From Cytophaga hutchinsonii ATCC 33406 (GTDB taxonomy: Bacteria > Bacteroidota > Bacteroidia > Cytophagales > Cytophagaceae), in NCBI RefSeq assembly GCF_000014145.1, contig NC_008255.1:2868001-2932000 (forward strand): 64,000 nucleotides of DNA, in the 5' to 3' direction. The position numbers were made by a program, and so were the translations under genes. The notes beneath the pieces are model-generated. The model did no database searches, was not told the DNA's origin, and saw only the letters and a program-made list of their open reading frames with translations. Below, in pieces: positions 46,859 to 56,252 of the stretch (its first letter is position 1; every line of letters starts with the position of its first letter).

Positions 46859-46957
46859 GGCAGACTGGTACGACCAGCTCCTGTGAACCTCCCCAGGTCC
46901 GGAAGGAAGCAAGGATAAGTGGTTGTAGCGGTGCGATATTCAGTTTGCCTTTTTATT
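46859..46957 (+). ncRNA. ffs: Small signal recognition particle RNA (4.5S type)
   Basis: The universal SRP domain IV core is present (AGGTCCGGAAGGAAGCAAGG at about 46894-46913), preceded by CTGTGAACCTCCCC. The ends pair: GGCAGACTG (46859-46867) with CAGTTTGCC (46941-46949), with one G:U. A T-rich stretch follows as terminator. The RNA binds Ffh and directs ribosomes making membrane proteins to FtsY. Confidence 0.95.
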
Positions 46958-47117
46958 TTTCTCTTCTTTTAGTCAATTTCTGTCCCTATCTTTCCAATTA
47001 AATCTCATTCAATTTCCTTGATGCTGTTTTGATGAAGTTCACTTCTATTAAATAGTTTCAGGATTATTGTAACCATTTATACCTTTTAACCGAATACATT
47101 AAAAATTTATCCTGTAT

Positions 47118-47774
47118 ATGAAATTCTTTATTGACACTGCCAACCTGAATGAAATTAGAGAAGCACAAGAGCTTGGTATTTTAGATGGTGTTACAACAAA
47201 CCCTTCGTTAATGGCCAAAGAAGGTATCTCTGGCAAAGATAATGTTTTCAAGCACTACAAAGCGATCTGTGATATTGTAGATGGTGATGTTAGTGCTGAA
47301 GTAATTGCAACCGATTATAAAGGTATTATCGAAGAAGGCGAAGAGCTTATTACGATTGATCCTAAGATTGTTGTGAAAGTACCTATGATTAAAGATGGTA
47401 TTAAAGCGATAAAATATTTCTCTCAGAAAGGTATCCGTACAAACTGTACATTGGTATTCTCTGCTGGCCAGGCACTACTTGCTGCCAAGGCTGGTGCAAC
47501 GTATGTATCTCCATTTATCGGCCGTCTGGACGACATCTCTCAGGATGGCATGGAACTGATTGCACAGATCGTCGGGATATACAGAAACTATGATTACCAG
47601 ACTGAAGTATTGGCTGCTTCTGTACGTCACACCATGCACTTAATTAACTGTGCAGAAGTAGGTGCAGATGTTGTTACGTGCCCGTTAAATGTAATCACCG
47701 GTTTATTGAACCACCCCCTTACAGATAGCGGCTTAGCTAAATTTTTAGCCGATCATAAAAAAGTAAACGGTTAA
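47118..47774 (+). CDS. Transaldolase / fructose-6-phosphate aldolase family
   Basis: 218 residues, the short TalC/FSA subfamily. [20 protein letters not shown] and [14 protein letters not shown] are family starts; the Schiff-base Lys87 is in IVVKVPM, and [20 protein letters not shown] plus [11 protein letters not shown] follow. Members act either as transaldolase (pentose phosphate pathway) or as F6P aldolase, and sequence alone does not settle which. It lies 160 bp after the SRP RNA gene. Confidence 0.95.
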   Translation: MKFFIDTANLNEIREAQELGILDGVTTNPSLMAKEGISGKDNVFKHYKAICDIVDGDVSAEVIATDYKGIIEEGEELITIDPKIVVKVPMIKDGIKAIKYFSQKGIRTNCTLVFSAGQALLAAKAGATYVSPFIGRLDDISQDGMELIAQIVGIYRNYDYQTEVLAASVRHTMHLINCAEVGADVVTCPLNVITGLLNHPLTDSGLAKFLADHKKVNG

Positions 47775-47850
47775 TTTCATCTATAAAACATTGTTAATAG
47801 TCTTTCTATGAAGTAAATTCGTGGAAAGACTATTACATTTCTGAAATACC

Positions 47851-48099
47851 ATGGAAGAAGATATTTTCGTTAAAACCCCTGTCGGCTCTGATATGTTTAT
47901 TATCAAAGTAAAAGGGAAAGCGAAGATTCCGGACTATATTCAGTTACGTGATGAAAAAATGGTATTAGTTGCGTACTTCAGAGCAGACCGGCCTTTAAAA
48001 ATATTAAAAAAACTGGGGCTTGAAGGTAAAGAAGAAGCGTTCCTTCAACTGATCGACGAATTACCATTTGGCAAATTACAAAAATTCGCATTAGCCTGA
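47851..48099 (+). CDS. Small conserved-style protein next to ftsE-like gene
   Basis: 82 residues, basic, no signal peptide. It starts MEEDIFVKTPVGSDMFIIKV and ends ELPFGKLQKFALA. I do not recognise a family. The ABC ATPase gene starts 8 nt after the stop, so they are probably co-transcribed and may act together. Confidence 0.7.
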   Translation: MEEDIFVKTPVGSDMFIIKVKGKAKIPDYIQLRDEKMVLVAYFRADRPLKILKKLGLEGKEEAFLQLIDELPFGKLQKFALA

Positions 48100-48107
48100 A
48101 TGTAGAT

Positions 48108-48797
48108 ATGTTAGAATCGAATGAGACCGTATTGGAATTAGTAAACGCTGATATTTTTCAGGAAAATGAATTAGTATTAGACGATGTTACATTCAAAATA
48201 AACAAAGGCGAATTCGTATATCTCATCGGCAGAACAGGCTGCGGCAAGTCTTCCCTATTAAAAACACTTTATGCTGATCTGCTGAACCCAACGGGTAAAG
48301 TAACTGTTGCCGGGTTTCCCATTGAAAAAATCAAGCGTAAAAAAATCCCTTTCCTTCGCAGAAAACTGGGTATTATCTTCCAGGACTTTCAATTACTGAA
48401 CGACCGCAGTGTAGCAGAGAATCTGATTTTTGTGATGAAAGCAACCGGATGGAAAGATTCCGCTAAAATAAAAATCCGTTTAAATGATGTACTAATGCGT
48501 GTGGGCTTAACAAGTTCCATGAATAAAATGCCCTATCAGCTATCGGGTGGTGAACAGCAGCGTGTTGTTATTGCACGCGCCTTATTGAATGAGCCGCTTA
48601 TCTTACTGGCAGATGAACCTACTGGCAACCTGGATCCGGAAGTGGCAGAAGATATTCTGAAATTATTTTTTGAGATCAACCGCAACGGAACAGCTGTATT
48701 AATGGCCACGCACAATCACCAGTTCCTCTTAAAATATCCGGCACGTACCTTACGTGTAGCAGATAAGAAAGTGCTGGAACATGGAACACATGTGTAA
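48108..48797 (+). CDS. ftsE: FtsE-like ABC transporter ATPase
   Basis: 229 residues. Walker A is GRTGCGKSSLL (41-51), the signature LSGGEQQR and Walker B LILLADEPTGNLD. The NLDPEVAEDILKLFFEIN stretch, the final ATHN H-loop and the overall length fit FtsE/LolD-type MacB-family ATPases. FtsE with FtsX activates cell-wall hydrolases at division. FtsX is not adjacent, so FtsE versus LolD is a matter of inference. Its last base is the first base of the next ATG region (1-bp overlap). Confidence 0.8.
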   Translation: MLESNETVLELVNADIFQENELVLDDVTFKINKGEFVYLIGRTGCGKSSLLKTLYADLLNPTGKVTVAGFPIEKIKRKKIPFLRRKLGIIFQDFQLLNDRSVAENLIFVMKATGWKDSAKIKIRLNDVLMRVGLTSSMNKMPYQLSGGEQQRVVIARALLNEPLILLADEPTGNLDPEVAEDILKLFFEINRNGTAVLMATHNHQFLLKYPARTLRVADKKVLEHGTHV

Positions 48798-49699
48798 TGA
48801 AAGGCCTTTCAATTTTAATTCCAGTTCACGAATATAATCCTGCAACATTAGTAACAACGCTGCACAGACAATGTTCTTCATTGGGCATTCCTTTTGAACT
48901 CATTGTATTTGATGACGCCAGCAGCGTTGAAAGCTATACAAACTGGAAGCCTGGTCTGGACAAGGTTGTAAACCTGCACATTTACCGTACAGATAAAAAT
49001 ATCGGCCGTGCGGGCACACGCAATGAACTGATCAAAAAATCGTCGTACGAATGGCTGCTTTTTTTAGATGTAGATACCATTCCTACGAAGGAGGATTATT
49101 TAAAAAAATACCTGCCCTTCTTACACATCGTAAATACCTGCATATGCGGAGGCACTGCTTATACAAAAAATGTACCTGCACCCGATCAGAAATTGCGCTG
49201 GACCTACGGCATTGCACGGGAAGAAATTTCCGCTGAAAAAAGAAATCAAAATCCATTCGATACATTTACCTTAAATAATTTATTGATCCGCAAAGAGGTA
49301 TTGCTGAAATTTCCGTTAGACGACACGATTCAGAAATACGGTCATGAAGACACCTTATTAGGAATGACGCTGGCTGCAAATGGTATCAATATTGTACACA
49401 CCGACAATTTTGTATATCATGAAGGGCTTGATACCAATGCTGTTTTTTTAGACAAAATAAAACAATCCATTGAAACGCTGGTGGATTTATATAAGCAGCA
49501 AAAACTTCCGTCTAAAACAAAATTAATAAAACTGCATAGCAAATTAGCCGCATTAAAAATAAACGGATTGGTTACTTCGTGTATCGGGCTTTTCATTCCC
49601 GCGATTGAAAAAAATCTGCTGGGCCCCGCTCCTTCTATGTTCTATATGGATCTGCTGAAGTTGTGGTATTTTGAAAAATGTATGAAGGCTGAACTATGA
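48797..49699 (+). CDS. Family 2 glycosyltransferase
   Basis: 300 residues. The GT-A domain starts LSILIPVHEYNPATLVTTLH, then ELIVFDDASSVESYTNWKPG, GRAGTRNELIKKSSYEWLLF and the LDVDTIPTKEDY metal motif. YGHEDTLLGMTLAANGI is the ED acceptor region. It overlaps the ABC gene by one base (TGTAATG), a sign of translational coupling, but a functional link with FtsE is not established. Confidence 0.9.
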   Translation: MKGLSILIPVHEYNPATLVTTLHRQCSSLGIPFELIVFDDASSVESYTNWKPGLDKVVNLHIYRTDKNIGRAGTRNELIKKSSYEWLLFLDVDTIPTKEDYLKKYLPFLHIVNTCICGGTAYTKNVPAPDQKLRWTYGIAREEISAEKRNQNPFDTFTLNNLLIRKEVLLKFPLDDTIQKYGHEDTLLGMTLAANGINIVHTDNFVYHEGLDTNAVFLDKIKQSIETLVDLYKQQKLPSKTKLIKLHSKLAALKINGLVTSCIGLFIPAIEKNLLGPAPSMFYMDLLKLWYFEKCMKAEL

Positions 49700-49827
49700 T
49701 TCTTTTGATTTTCATGAAAGAATATGATTATTATTCCAATATATTTCAGTTAAATCAAATCAATCACAAAAATCGCAGTTCAGACAATTTTAATTCATAA
49801 TGTATAACTCATAACTTATAATTATTC

Positions 49828-50217
49828 ATGCTTGGATTAAAAACCGTCCACCACATCGCCATAATCTGTTCGGATTATGAACGCAGCAAAACATTCTACA
49901 CTGAAGTTCTTGGCTGTACCATTGTATTGGAAACATTTCGTGCGGAACGTAATTCCTATAAACTGGATCTGGCCATAAACGGCACGTATATCATTGAATT
50001 ATTTTCGTTTCCCGGGCCGCCTGCACGCCCGAGCCGCCCGGAAGCCTGCGGTTTAAGACACCTGGCCTTTTCTGTCGATAACATAGAAAATTCAATTGCG
50101 TATTTATCCGGTAAAGGCATTACCTGCGAACCTGTCCGCATCGATACCTTAACAAACAAACGTTTTACATTCTTCGCTGATCCGGATGGGCTTCCACTTG
50201 AGTTGTACGAAGGATAA
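49828..50217 (+). CDS. VOC-family protein (glyoxalase I-like)
   Basis: 129 residues, two beta-alpha-beta-beta-beta modules. HHIAIICSDYERSKTFYTEV starts the first, with a metal His; LRHLAFSVDNIENSIAYL starts the second; and FFADPDGLPLELYEG ends with the metal Glu. It resembles the YaeR/SMU1112c-like branch. The substrate is unknown. It is alone on its strand; the 128-bp gap upstream is AT-rich. Confidence 0.88.
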   Translation: MLGLKTVHHIAIICSDYERSKTFYTEVLGCTIVLETFRAERNSYKLDLAINGTYIIELFSFPGPPARPSRPEACGLRHLAFSVDNIENSIAYLSGKGITCEPVRIDTLTNKRFTFFADPDGLPLELYEG

Positions 50218-50273
50218 AGCGGTGCTTGAAATTTCAAATTACAAAAACAAATTTCAAACGGAGAACATAAATT

Positions 50274-50459
50274 ATGAGCTACATCGACGTTTTTATACCA
50301 TTTTTAGCAGGTGTTGTATTACTTGCATTTCCTGATATCCTTGTTCAGAAGCAGGATGCATCCTATCATAAGAAAAAATCATTATTCAAAAAAGGTGGTA
50401 TTATATTGTTAGGTGTATCGATTATTTACGTAGTGGTTTTGCTGTTCAGCAGCAAGTAA
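50274..50459 (+). CDS. Small two-TM membrane protein
   Basis: 61 residues. Two hydrophobic segments (about 4-22 and 42-58) flank a lysine-rich loop (QKQDASYHKKKSLFKKGG), so both ends probably face outwards from the cytoplasm-side loop. I do not recognise the family. It is 56 bp after the VOC gene and may share its transcript. Confidence 0.6.
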   Translation: MSYIDVFIPFLAGVVLLAFPDILVQKQDASYHKKKSLFKKGGIILLGVSIIYVVVLLFSSK

Positions 50460-50598
50460 TATATATCAGGCTGTAAGACGCTTTAGTAAGCAGCATTCTT
50501 AACATATAAGCCCGGATGTACCTGGTGTAACACGGTGGCATGAATCATGCAGCACAGGATTCATTCATTATAGATTTCACGATTGAAACCTTTGTATT

Positions 50599-50618
50599 CC
50601 CCGGGTTGAAACCCGGGG
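50599..50618. repeat. REP-like hairpin CCCCGGGTT-ga-AACCCGGGG
   Basis: A perfect 9-bp GC-rich stem with a 2-nt loop, flanked by ATT on the left and CTGGG on the right. In an AT-rich region this stands out. It is 15 bp after the end of the cca gene on the minus strand and may also serve as its terminator. Confidence 0.75.
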
Positions 50619-50633
50619 CTGGGTGATATATGT

Positions 50634-52061
50634 TTAATGCGTTTCCGGTTTCACGAGTCCGTATTTCTTTTCCGCCAGATTTATCATAAACGGAAACAGA
50701 ATCTCATATTCATTCTGCACATCGCCTTCCAGGATGGCTTCAATCAGATCAGCCTTAATGTCGCCGATTACTTTTCCGGGCTTGATATCAAATGTTTTCA
50801 TAATATCTTCGCCGCTCACTACGGGTTGGAAATTACGCTGCTGATCTTTTTCTTCTACTTCAATAACCTTGCGTTCTACCTTATCAAAATTTTCAAGGTA
50901 GCGCTTTACTTTATTATTGTTCTTTGATGTAACATCGGCACGGCATAAGATCATAAGATCTGAAAAATGTTCACCTGCTTCAAACATCAGCCTGCGTACG
51001 GCAGAATCGGTCACTTCATCTTTCACCAGAGAAATCGGGCGTAGATGCAGGCGGACCAGCTTCGCAACCATATCCATCTTTTCATTTAACGGCAGACGGA
51101 GCTTTCTGAAAATAGCGGGCACCATTCGCGCGCCCTTATCTTCATGTCCGTGGAATGTCCAGCCGATACGCTCTACAAAACGTTTGGTAAGAGGCTTTGC
51201 AATATCGTGCAGAATAGCTGCCCAGCGCAGCCACAGATCATCCGATACTTTTGCCACATTATCCAGTACCTGCAGTGTATGATAGAAATTATCCTTGTGT
51301 GATTTATTATCGATGGATTCCACACCATGCAGCGCCACAAATTCCGGAAAGATGTCTTTTAACACACCTGAAATATACAGCAGCTTAAACCCGTAAGAAG
51401 GCACAGGGGCCGAAATGATTTTATTCAATTCCTGCGAAATACGTTCCATGGAAACAATACTTAACCGATCTTTATTGGTGGCGATGGCCTGAAAGGTTGC
51501 CGCTTCAATATCAAAGTTCAGCTGGGTAGCAAAACGGACCGCACGGATCATTCGCAGCGGATCGTCTGAGAATGTCAGCAAGGCATCCTGCGGTGTTTTA
51601 ATAATTTTACGTTTAATATCACTCACACCATCAAATGGATCTACCAGCTCGCCGAAACGGGCTTTATTCAGGCAGATCGCCAATGCATTGATGGTAAAAT
51701 CACGGCGCAGCTGGTCATCTTCCAGTGTACCGCTCTCTACTGTGGGTTTGCGCGAATTGAAATCGTACGACTCTTTACGTGCTCCCACAAATTCAAGTTC
51801 CGTATCGCCGGCATTGATCATTGCCGTTCCGAAGGTTTTAAAAATATGCACCTGCACATGTTCGCCCATATTTGCAGCTACTTTCTGCGCCAGCTCTATA
51901 CCGCTGCCCAGACAAACAAAATCAATATCTTTATTATCGCGGTCCATGATCAGATCGCGCACATAGCCACCTACAATATATGTCTCGAGTCCAAGTTCAT
52001 CGGCGGCAGCTGCTACCGCACGGATATGAACATTATTCTCAATCGACGTTTTCAGATTCAT
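50634..52061 (-). CDS. cca: CCA tRNA nucleotidyltransferase with HD domain
   Basis: 475 residues from the MNLKTS start; an upstream ATG at 52073 adds four residues. The nucleotidyltransferase head has GLETYIVGGYVRDLIMDRDN, KDIDFVCLGSG (catalytic Asp pair) and LRRDFTINAL. The RNA-binding middle follows. A C-terminal HD domain is seen as ILHDIAKP and HGHEDKGARM. It adds or repairs the 3' CCA end of tRNA; the HD part gives phosphohydrolase activity in related enzymes. Confidence 0.93.
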   Translation of the reverse strand: MNLKTSIENNVHIRAVAAAADELGLETYIVGGYVRDLIMDRDNKDIDFVCLGSGIELAQKVAANMGEHVQVHIFKTFGTAMINAGDTELEFVGARKESYDFNSRKPTVESGTLEDDQLRRDFTINALAICLNKARFGELVDPFDGVSDIKRKIIKTPQDALLTFSDDPLRMIRAVRFATQLNFDIEAATFQAIATNKDRLSIVSMERISQELNKIISAPVPSYGFKLLYISGVLKDIFPEFVALHGVESIDNKSHKDNFYHTLQVLDNVAKVSDDLWLRWAAILHDIAKPLTKRFVERIGWTFHGHEDKGARMVPAIFRKLRLPLNEKMDMVAKLVRLHLRPISLVKDEVTDSAVRRLMFEAGEHFSDLMILCRADVTSKNNNKVKRYLENFDKVERKVIEVEEKDQQRNFQPVVSGEDIMKTFDIKPGKVIGDIKADLIEAILEGDVQNEYEILFPFMINLAEKKYGLVKPETH

Positions 52062-52130
52062 TCTGCAAAACACGTCATATAAATGACAAATTGCAACTTG
52101 TCTAAACGATGATTAACCACATTCAATATT

Positions 52131-52149
52131 CCCATGCTAAAGCCATGGG
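52131..52149. repeat. REP-like hairpin CCCATG-ctaaagc-CATGGG
   Basis: A 6-bp stem with GC pairing beyond it and a bulged C. The flanks ATT...GGGCTATG match those of the hairpin at 50599 (ATT...GGGGCTGGG), suggesting one family. The rest of 52074-52368, about 300 bp without a gene, is AT-rich and shows nothing else. Confidence 0.6.
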
Positions 52150-52368
52150 CTATGTCTTGCCGTTTGTTAACACTTTGCCTGCCTTGCAATTATCTTTATG
52201 CCCTTTGCGGTTAAATTATTATCTATTCGCTGCTGCAAACATGATTACGTGTAGTTATATAATGATAAAGCATTAAAAACCTGTTTCTTACATTCATAAT
52301 TTGTAATTCATAATTTATAATTATCCATCTTTCTTATCCCCAACCCTAGAAAAATTACCAGTTTTAGT

Positions 52369-52376
52369 TAACTTTG
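52369..52376 (+). promoter_or_regulatory. -7 promoter box of pyrG
   Basis: TAACTTTG matches TAnnTTTG, 26 bp before the pyrG ATG. No TTG at the expected -33. Confidence 0.5.
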
Positions 52377-52402
52377 TATCCCGTAAGTCAAAAAACGGGA
52401 TT

Positions 52403-54022
52403 ATGTCTGCAACTAAATATATTTTCGTAACCGGCGGGGTTACATCATCACTCGGAAAAGGCATTGTAGCCGCTTCTCTCGCCAAACTTCTTCAAGCAAG
52501 AGGTTTTTCTGTCACCATCCAAAAATTTGATCCATACCTGAATATTGACCCGGGTACATTGAATCCATACGAACATGGCGAATGTTATGTAACAGACGAT
52601 GGTGCGGAAACAGATTTAGATCTGGGACATTACGAACGTTTCTTAGGTACTCCTACTTCTCAGGGTAACAACATTACTACCGGAAGAATCTACAATACGG
52701 TTATTACGAAAGAGCGTCAGGGTGCTTTCTTAGGAAAAACGGTACAGGTTGTTCCGCACATTACTGATGAGATCAAGCGCAACATTCAGTTGCTGGGCGA
52801 ATCCGGCAAGTACGATATCGTGATTACTGAAATTGGGGGTTGCGTTGGTGATATTGAATCGCTTCCGTTCTTAGAAGCTGTACGTCAGTTCCGCTGGGAA
52901 ATGGGACCAACCGATACGTTGGTGATTCACTTAACATTGGTGCCGTATTTAAATGCAGCCAAAGAATTAAAAACAAAACCAACACAACACTCCGTTAAAT
53001 TATTGTCTGAAACAGGTATCCATCCGGATATTCTTGTTTGCAGAACCGAGCATCCCCTACCGGCAGAGCTGCGTAAAAAAGTTGCCTTATTCTGTAACGT
53101 AAACATTAATTCTGTAATCGAATCAATCGATGCAGAAACGATCTATGATGTGCCGTTATTAATGAAAAAAGAAAAACTGGATGAACGTGTATTATCTAAG
53201 TTAAAACTTTCAAGCAAAAACGAACCGGATCTTGAGAGCTGGAAAGTGTTTTTGGGTAAACTGAAGAATCCATTGTCGGAAGTAAACATTGCCCTGGTTG
53301 GTAAATATGTTGAACTTCCGGATGCCTATAAATCTATTTCTGAAGCATTCATTCATGCAGGTGCAATGAACGAATGCAAAGTAAAGATTCGCTGGATCTC
53401 TTCTGAGCAATTGCAAAAAGATAACCTGCAGCATCACTTAGGCTTTGCAGACGGTATTTTAGTTGCACCTGGCTTTGGCGAACGTGGTCTGGAAGGTAAA
53501 ATTGCAGCCGTAGAATTTGCCCGCGAAAACAATATTCCGTTTTTCGGAATCTGCCTGGGTATGCAATGTGCCGTAATTGAATTTGCACGTAACGTACTGG
53601 GTTTAAAAGATGCGAATTCTACAGAGATGAATAAAGACACAGCTAATCCGGTGATCAATATGATGGAATCTCAGAAGAACGTAACCATGAAAGGTGGAAC
53701 CATGCGTTTAGGTGCATATCCTTGCGAACTTACAAAAGGTTCTAAAGCACATGCGATCTATGGTAAGTCTAAGATCATGGAACGTCACCGTCACCGCTAT
53801 GAATTCAACAACAAATACCTGAAGCAATATGAAAAAGAAGGTATGCTTGCAACAGGTATCAATCCGGAGACAAAGCTCGTAGAGATTGTTGAATTAAGAG
53901 ATCATCCGTTCTTTATCGGCAGCCAGTTCCATCCGGAATTAAAAAGTACGGTAGAAAACCCGCACCCGATCTTTGTTAAGTTTGTAAAAGCTGCAAATGA
54001 TTTTGCGAAAGGAAAGAAATAA
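52403..54022 (+). CDS. pyrG: CTP synthase
   Basis: 539 residues, full length. The synthase domain has [20 protein letters not shown] (P-loop), [20 protein letters not shown] and [12 protein letters not shown]. The glutaminase domain has the Cys nucleophile in [16 protein letters not shown] and the His-Glu pair in [10 protein letters not shown]. It makes CTP from UTP, glutamine and ATP. Twelve nt after the stop an IS3 element begins, which separates the gene from its probable terminator at 55366. Confidence 0.98.
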   Translation: MSATKYIFVTGGVTSSLGKGIVAASLAKLLQARGFSVTIQKFDPYLNIDPGTLNPYEHGECYVTDDGAETDLDLGHYERFLGTPTSQGNNITTGRIYNTVITKERQGAFLGKTVQVVPHITDEIKRNIQLLGESGKYDIVITEIGGCVGDIESLPFLEAVRQFRWEMGPTDTLVIHLTLVPYLNAAKELKTKPTQHSVKLLSETGIHPDILVCRTEHPLPAELRKKVALFCNVNINSVIESIDAETIYDVPLLMKKEKLDERVLSKLKLSSKNEPDLESWKVFLGKLKNPLSEVNIALVGKYVELPDAYKSISEAFIHAGAMNECKVKIRWISSEQLQKDNLQHHLGFADGILVAPGFGERGLEGKIAAVEFARENNIPFFGICLGMQCAVIEFARNVLGLKDANSTEMNKDTANPVINMMESQKNVTMKGGTMRLGAYPCELTKGSKAHAIYGKSKIMERHRHRYEFNNKYLKQYEKEGMLATGINPETKLVEIVELRDHPFFIGSQFHPELKSTVENPHPIFVKFVKAANDFAKGKK

Positions 54023-54105
54023 TTAATTGATACTTGAATCGTCCTGAAATAGGTTGACAGATTTTAATACTAATCCCAGTTATCAAAAGTAACTGGGATT
54101 TTTGT

Positions 54106-54861
54106 TTAATGCACCATTTCTGGCGTTTTCATTTTTAATGATAAATGAGGTCTTACGTTATTATATAATTGTATTGCTTGCTCAGTAAGCTCTTTTGCTA
54201 CTTGTCTGGTTATTATTTTTTGACCTAATCCAAATTCTTCTTTGAGCGTTCTATTCATCCTTTCAGCTAACGCATTTTCATAAGGGTCAGATTGTTCGGT
54301 CATACTTATGCTTACTCCATTGCTATTTGACAATGCTACATATTCTTTACTGCAATACTGAAGCCCTCTGTCAGAATGATGAATCAATTTTGAATCAGGA
54401 TACTTTCTATTTTTCAATCCCATTTCAAACGCTTTTATCATGGATTCTGTATCCATAGAGTCTGCTATAGAGTAGCCCATTATTTTTCTGCTGTAGGCAT
54501 CAGTGACCATATTTAAATAGCAGTTTCCTTCATCTGTTTTTATGTATGTGATGTCACTAACCCATACCTGCTCAGGTCTATGTATGATGAGCCCTTTCAC
54601 TATATTGGGATATTTCCTGAGCCAATGCTTAGACATCGTTGTTTGAATATATCTGCGCCTGGGCTTAATAAGCATATCATAAAACCTTAATATTGAGAAG
54701 AGTTTATCCCGGCCAACTTTGAGTTCTGCCTGATCAATAAACGGCTTTATAATATGGTAAGTCTTTTTTCCTCCTAATCTAGGAAGCTGCTTTCTTTGTG
54801 TATCTACCAGTTGTTTGATAGCCTTTCTTCTGTCAATGAGTATCAACTCCTGCTTGAGCAT
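54106..54861 (-). CDS. IS3-family transposase OrfB (copy 1)
   Basis: 251 residues from the listed ATG. The rve integrase core has the DDE residues Asp in VWVSDITYI, Asp in HHSDRGLQY and Glu in PYENALAERMNRTLKEE. The same frame is open upstream of this ATG to 54990 and encodes a good OrfB N-terminus (GIASTLGYSRQYLYK), so the true product is most likely an OrfAB fusion made by -1 frameshifting. Confidence 0.95.
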   Translation of the reverse strand: MLKQELILIDRRKAIKQLVDTQRKQLPRLGGKKTYHIIKPFIDQAELKVGRDKLFSILRFYDMLIKPRRRYIQTTMSKHWLRKYPNIVKGLIIHRPEQVWVSDITYIKTDEGNCYLNMVTDAYSRKIMGYSIADSMDTESMIKAFEMGLKNRKYPDSKLIHHSDRGLQYCSKEYVALSNSNGVSISMTEQSDPYENALAERMNRTLKEEFGLGQKIITRQVAKELTEQAIQLYNNVRPHLSLKMKTPEMVH

Positions 54862-54908
54862 TTTGTATAAATACTGACGACTATAACCTAACGTTGAAGC
54901 TATACCTT

Positions 54909-55310
54909 TTACTGTGATAAATCTTCTTTGTTCCCCTTCTCTTTGAAAGCGGCTTCTGAGAGGGGCAAATACTTTTTTCTGATTTCTGTATCAAACAGCT
55001 CATCTGCTATGTCAATAGCGGCATTGAGAATTTCTTTCTCGGCTTCCAGGCGTTTTAGTTTACGCTCCAGTTCTTTGATTTGCTTATTGGGGGCCTTCTT
55101 TTTCATCTGGTCAGATTCTTTCCAATCCAATCTACCATGTTTTCGTAACCAAGTCAATACGGTACTTCTTCCCTGGATACCATATTTCAATTGTGCCTGC
55201 TTGTAGGTTAAGTCCCCTTTTTCTACTTCATCTACTAATTGTAGTTTAAAGGCTAAACTGTAATCTTTTTGAGTCCGCTTTACATAAACTCTTTTTCCTG
55301 TCTTTTCCAT
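54909..55310 (-). CDS. IS3-family OrfA (copy 1)
   Basis: 133 residues. An N-terminal HTH (YSLAFKLQLVDEVEKGDLTY KQAQLKYGI, RSTVLTWLRKHG) binds the element ends; a leucine-zipper-like coiled coil follows (KELERKLKRLEAEKEILNAA). Identical to the product at 57291. Confidence 0.95.
   Translation of the reverse strand: MEKTGKRVYVKRTQKDYSLAFKLQLVDEVEKGDLTYKQAQLKYGIQGRSTVLTWLRKHGRLDWKESDQMKKKAPNKQIKELERKLKRLEAEKEILNAAIDIADELFDTEIRKKYLPLSEAAFKEKGNKEDLSQ
54933..54978 (-). promoter_or_regulatory. Programmed -1 frameshift signal (IS copy 1)
   Basis: Mirror of the signal described at 57623-57668: slippery A_AAA_AAG (54972-54978) in OrfA frame and a downstream stem-loop (54933-54965). Confidence 0.75.
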
Positions 55311-55365
55311 AAGTTTGACTATTTTGTGTCAACTTATTTCAGGACGATACAACTATTGAATAGAC

Positions 55366-55398
55366 AAAGCCTCATGCTGTAAAGTGTGAGGCTTTTTT
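55366..55398 (+). terminator. Probable pyrG terminator, displaced by IS copy 1
   Basis: AAAGCCTCA (55366-55374) pairs with TGAGGCTTT (55387-55395), followed by a T-run. Removing the IS and one ACT brings this hairpin about 24 nt after the pyrG stop codon, the usual place for a terminator. Confidence 0.8.
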
Positions 55399-55615
55399 AT
55401 TAGTAACGTCGTTGAAGTTTAAACCCCGGTGGCGTTACTTCTTCTCCTTAAGCTTCTCGCTCAAATCCGTAGCGGCGGAGTTGAGCGAGCTTTAATAATA
55501 CGATTGATTTAATCTTACGAGCCTCACCGATCCATAGAGACAGTGAGTGAAGGGAGGGCCTGATTTTTATGTGTCTTGTCTTTCCGCACTGTCAAAAACA
55601 ATTATGTTTCTGATC

Positions 55616-55650
55616 ATTGTTTTTATACTCAAAAGAATTCATCTTTGGAT
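55616..55650 (+). promoter_or_regulatory. Promoter-like block shared with the kptA gene
   Basis: 31 of 35 bases match 59545-59579. Both hold TTG at the left, a 20-nt spacer and ATCTTT(G/A) at the right (CATCTTTG here, near TAnnTTTG), ending 17 bp before the regulator's ATG. Confidence 0.6.
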
Positions 55651-55667
55651 TACAACTTAACCCGAAA

Positions 55668-56252
55668 ATGAATACCGAAGAGCTAATAAAACAAGCATTT
55701 GATCCTTACTTCAATGTTCCTCTTGAAGCGTGGCAATCATTTACGGACTTAGGAGAAGTTATAGCAACCACTAAAGACCAAATCATAAAAAATCCGGACA
55801 CAACAGAAAAGTACCTGAGTTTTATTCTAAAAGGAAGTGGCGGAATCTTATTTTGGAATAATGCTAATTTTGTGTGTATTGACCTTTGCTACGAAGGAGA
55901 ATTTTTTGGTGATTATATGTCCTTTCTTAACCAACGACCAACACCGCTTGAAGTGATAACTTTTGAACCCTCCGAACTTTTCAGAATATCTAAAACCAAT
56001 TTTGACAAGCTAAGCAGCAATACAGAATTTGGAGATAAAATCTGCCGGTTTGCATCCGAAGGACTTTTCATTCACAAACAAAAGCAGCAAATAGATATAC
56101 TGTCAAAAACGGCAACAGAAAGATACATTGAATTGCAGGCCGAACAACCAACTATTATTCAGCGAACACCTCAAAAATACATTGCATCTTATCTCGGAAT
56201 AACGCCTCAAAGTTTGAGTAGAATAAGAAACGAGTGTGCACTTAAGCATTAG
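55668..56252 (+). CDS. Crp/Fnr-family transcriptional regulator
   Basis: 194 residues from MNTEELIKQ. A longer TTG reading (55617) would run through the promoter, so I reject it. The cyclic-nucleotide-binding beta roll covers about 20-110 (FILKGSGGILFW, YEGEFFGDYMSF). The C-terminal HTH reads TPQKYIASYLGITPQSLSRI. The effector residues of cAMP binding are not conserved. A perfect palindrome lies at its stop codon, before the CPBP gene, so I infer that the two genes form an operon or that the protein acts there. Confidence 0.88.
   Translation: MNTEELIKQAFDPYFNVPLEAWQSFTDLGEVIATTKDQIIKNPDTTEKYLSFILKGSGGILFWNNANFVCIDLCYEGEFFGDYMSFLNQRPTPLEVITFEPSELFRISKTNFDKLSSNTEFGDKICRFASEGLFIHKQKQQIDILSKTATERYIELQAEQPTIIQRTPQKYIASYLGITPQSLSRIRNECALKH

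Larger units (their letters stand above)
54035..55351 (-). mobile_element. IS3-family insertion sequence, copy 1 (1317 bp)
   Basis: Ends start TG and finish CA. The terminal inverted repeats (TGAATCGTCCTGAAATAGGT / TGTATCGTCCTGAAATAAGT, about 25 bp, two differences) bound two ORFs. A 3-bp target duplication ACT is seen at 54032-54034 and 55352-55354. An internal AATCCCAGTTA...TAACTGGGATT hairpin (54072-54100) ends OrfB. Its proteins and length are the same as those of the copy at 57250. It has inserted between pyrG and the hairpin at 55366. Confidence 0.95.

Noticed and set aside
55403-55438. attC-like site (GTAACG ... CGTTAC)
   Set aside because: Only a 6-bp inverted repeat; the RYYYAAC/GTTRRRY core boxes and the second pair of boxes are absent, and there is no integrase nearby.
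55617-55667. TTG start of the Crp-family gene, and the like at 59546 for kptA
   Set aside because: The TTG is the left part of a promoter-like block shared by both genes, and the added residues have no family similarity.
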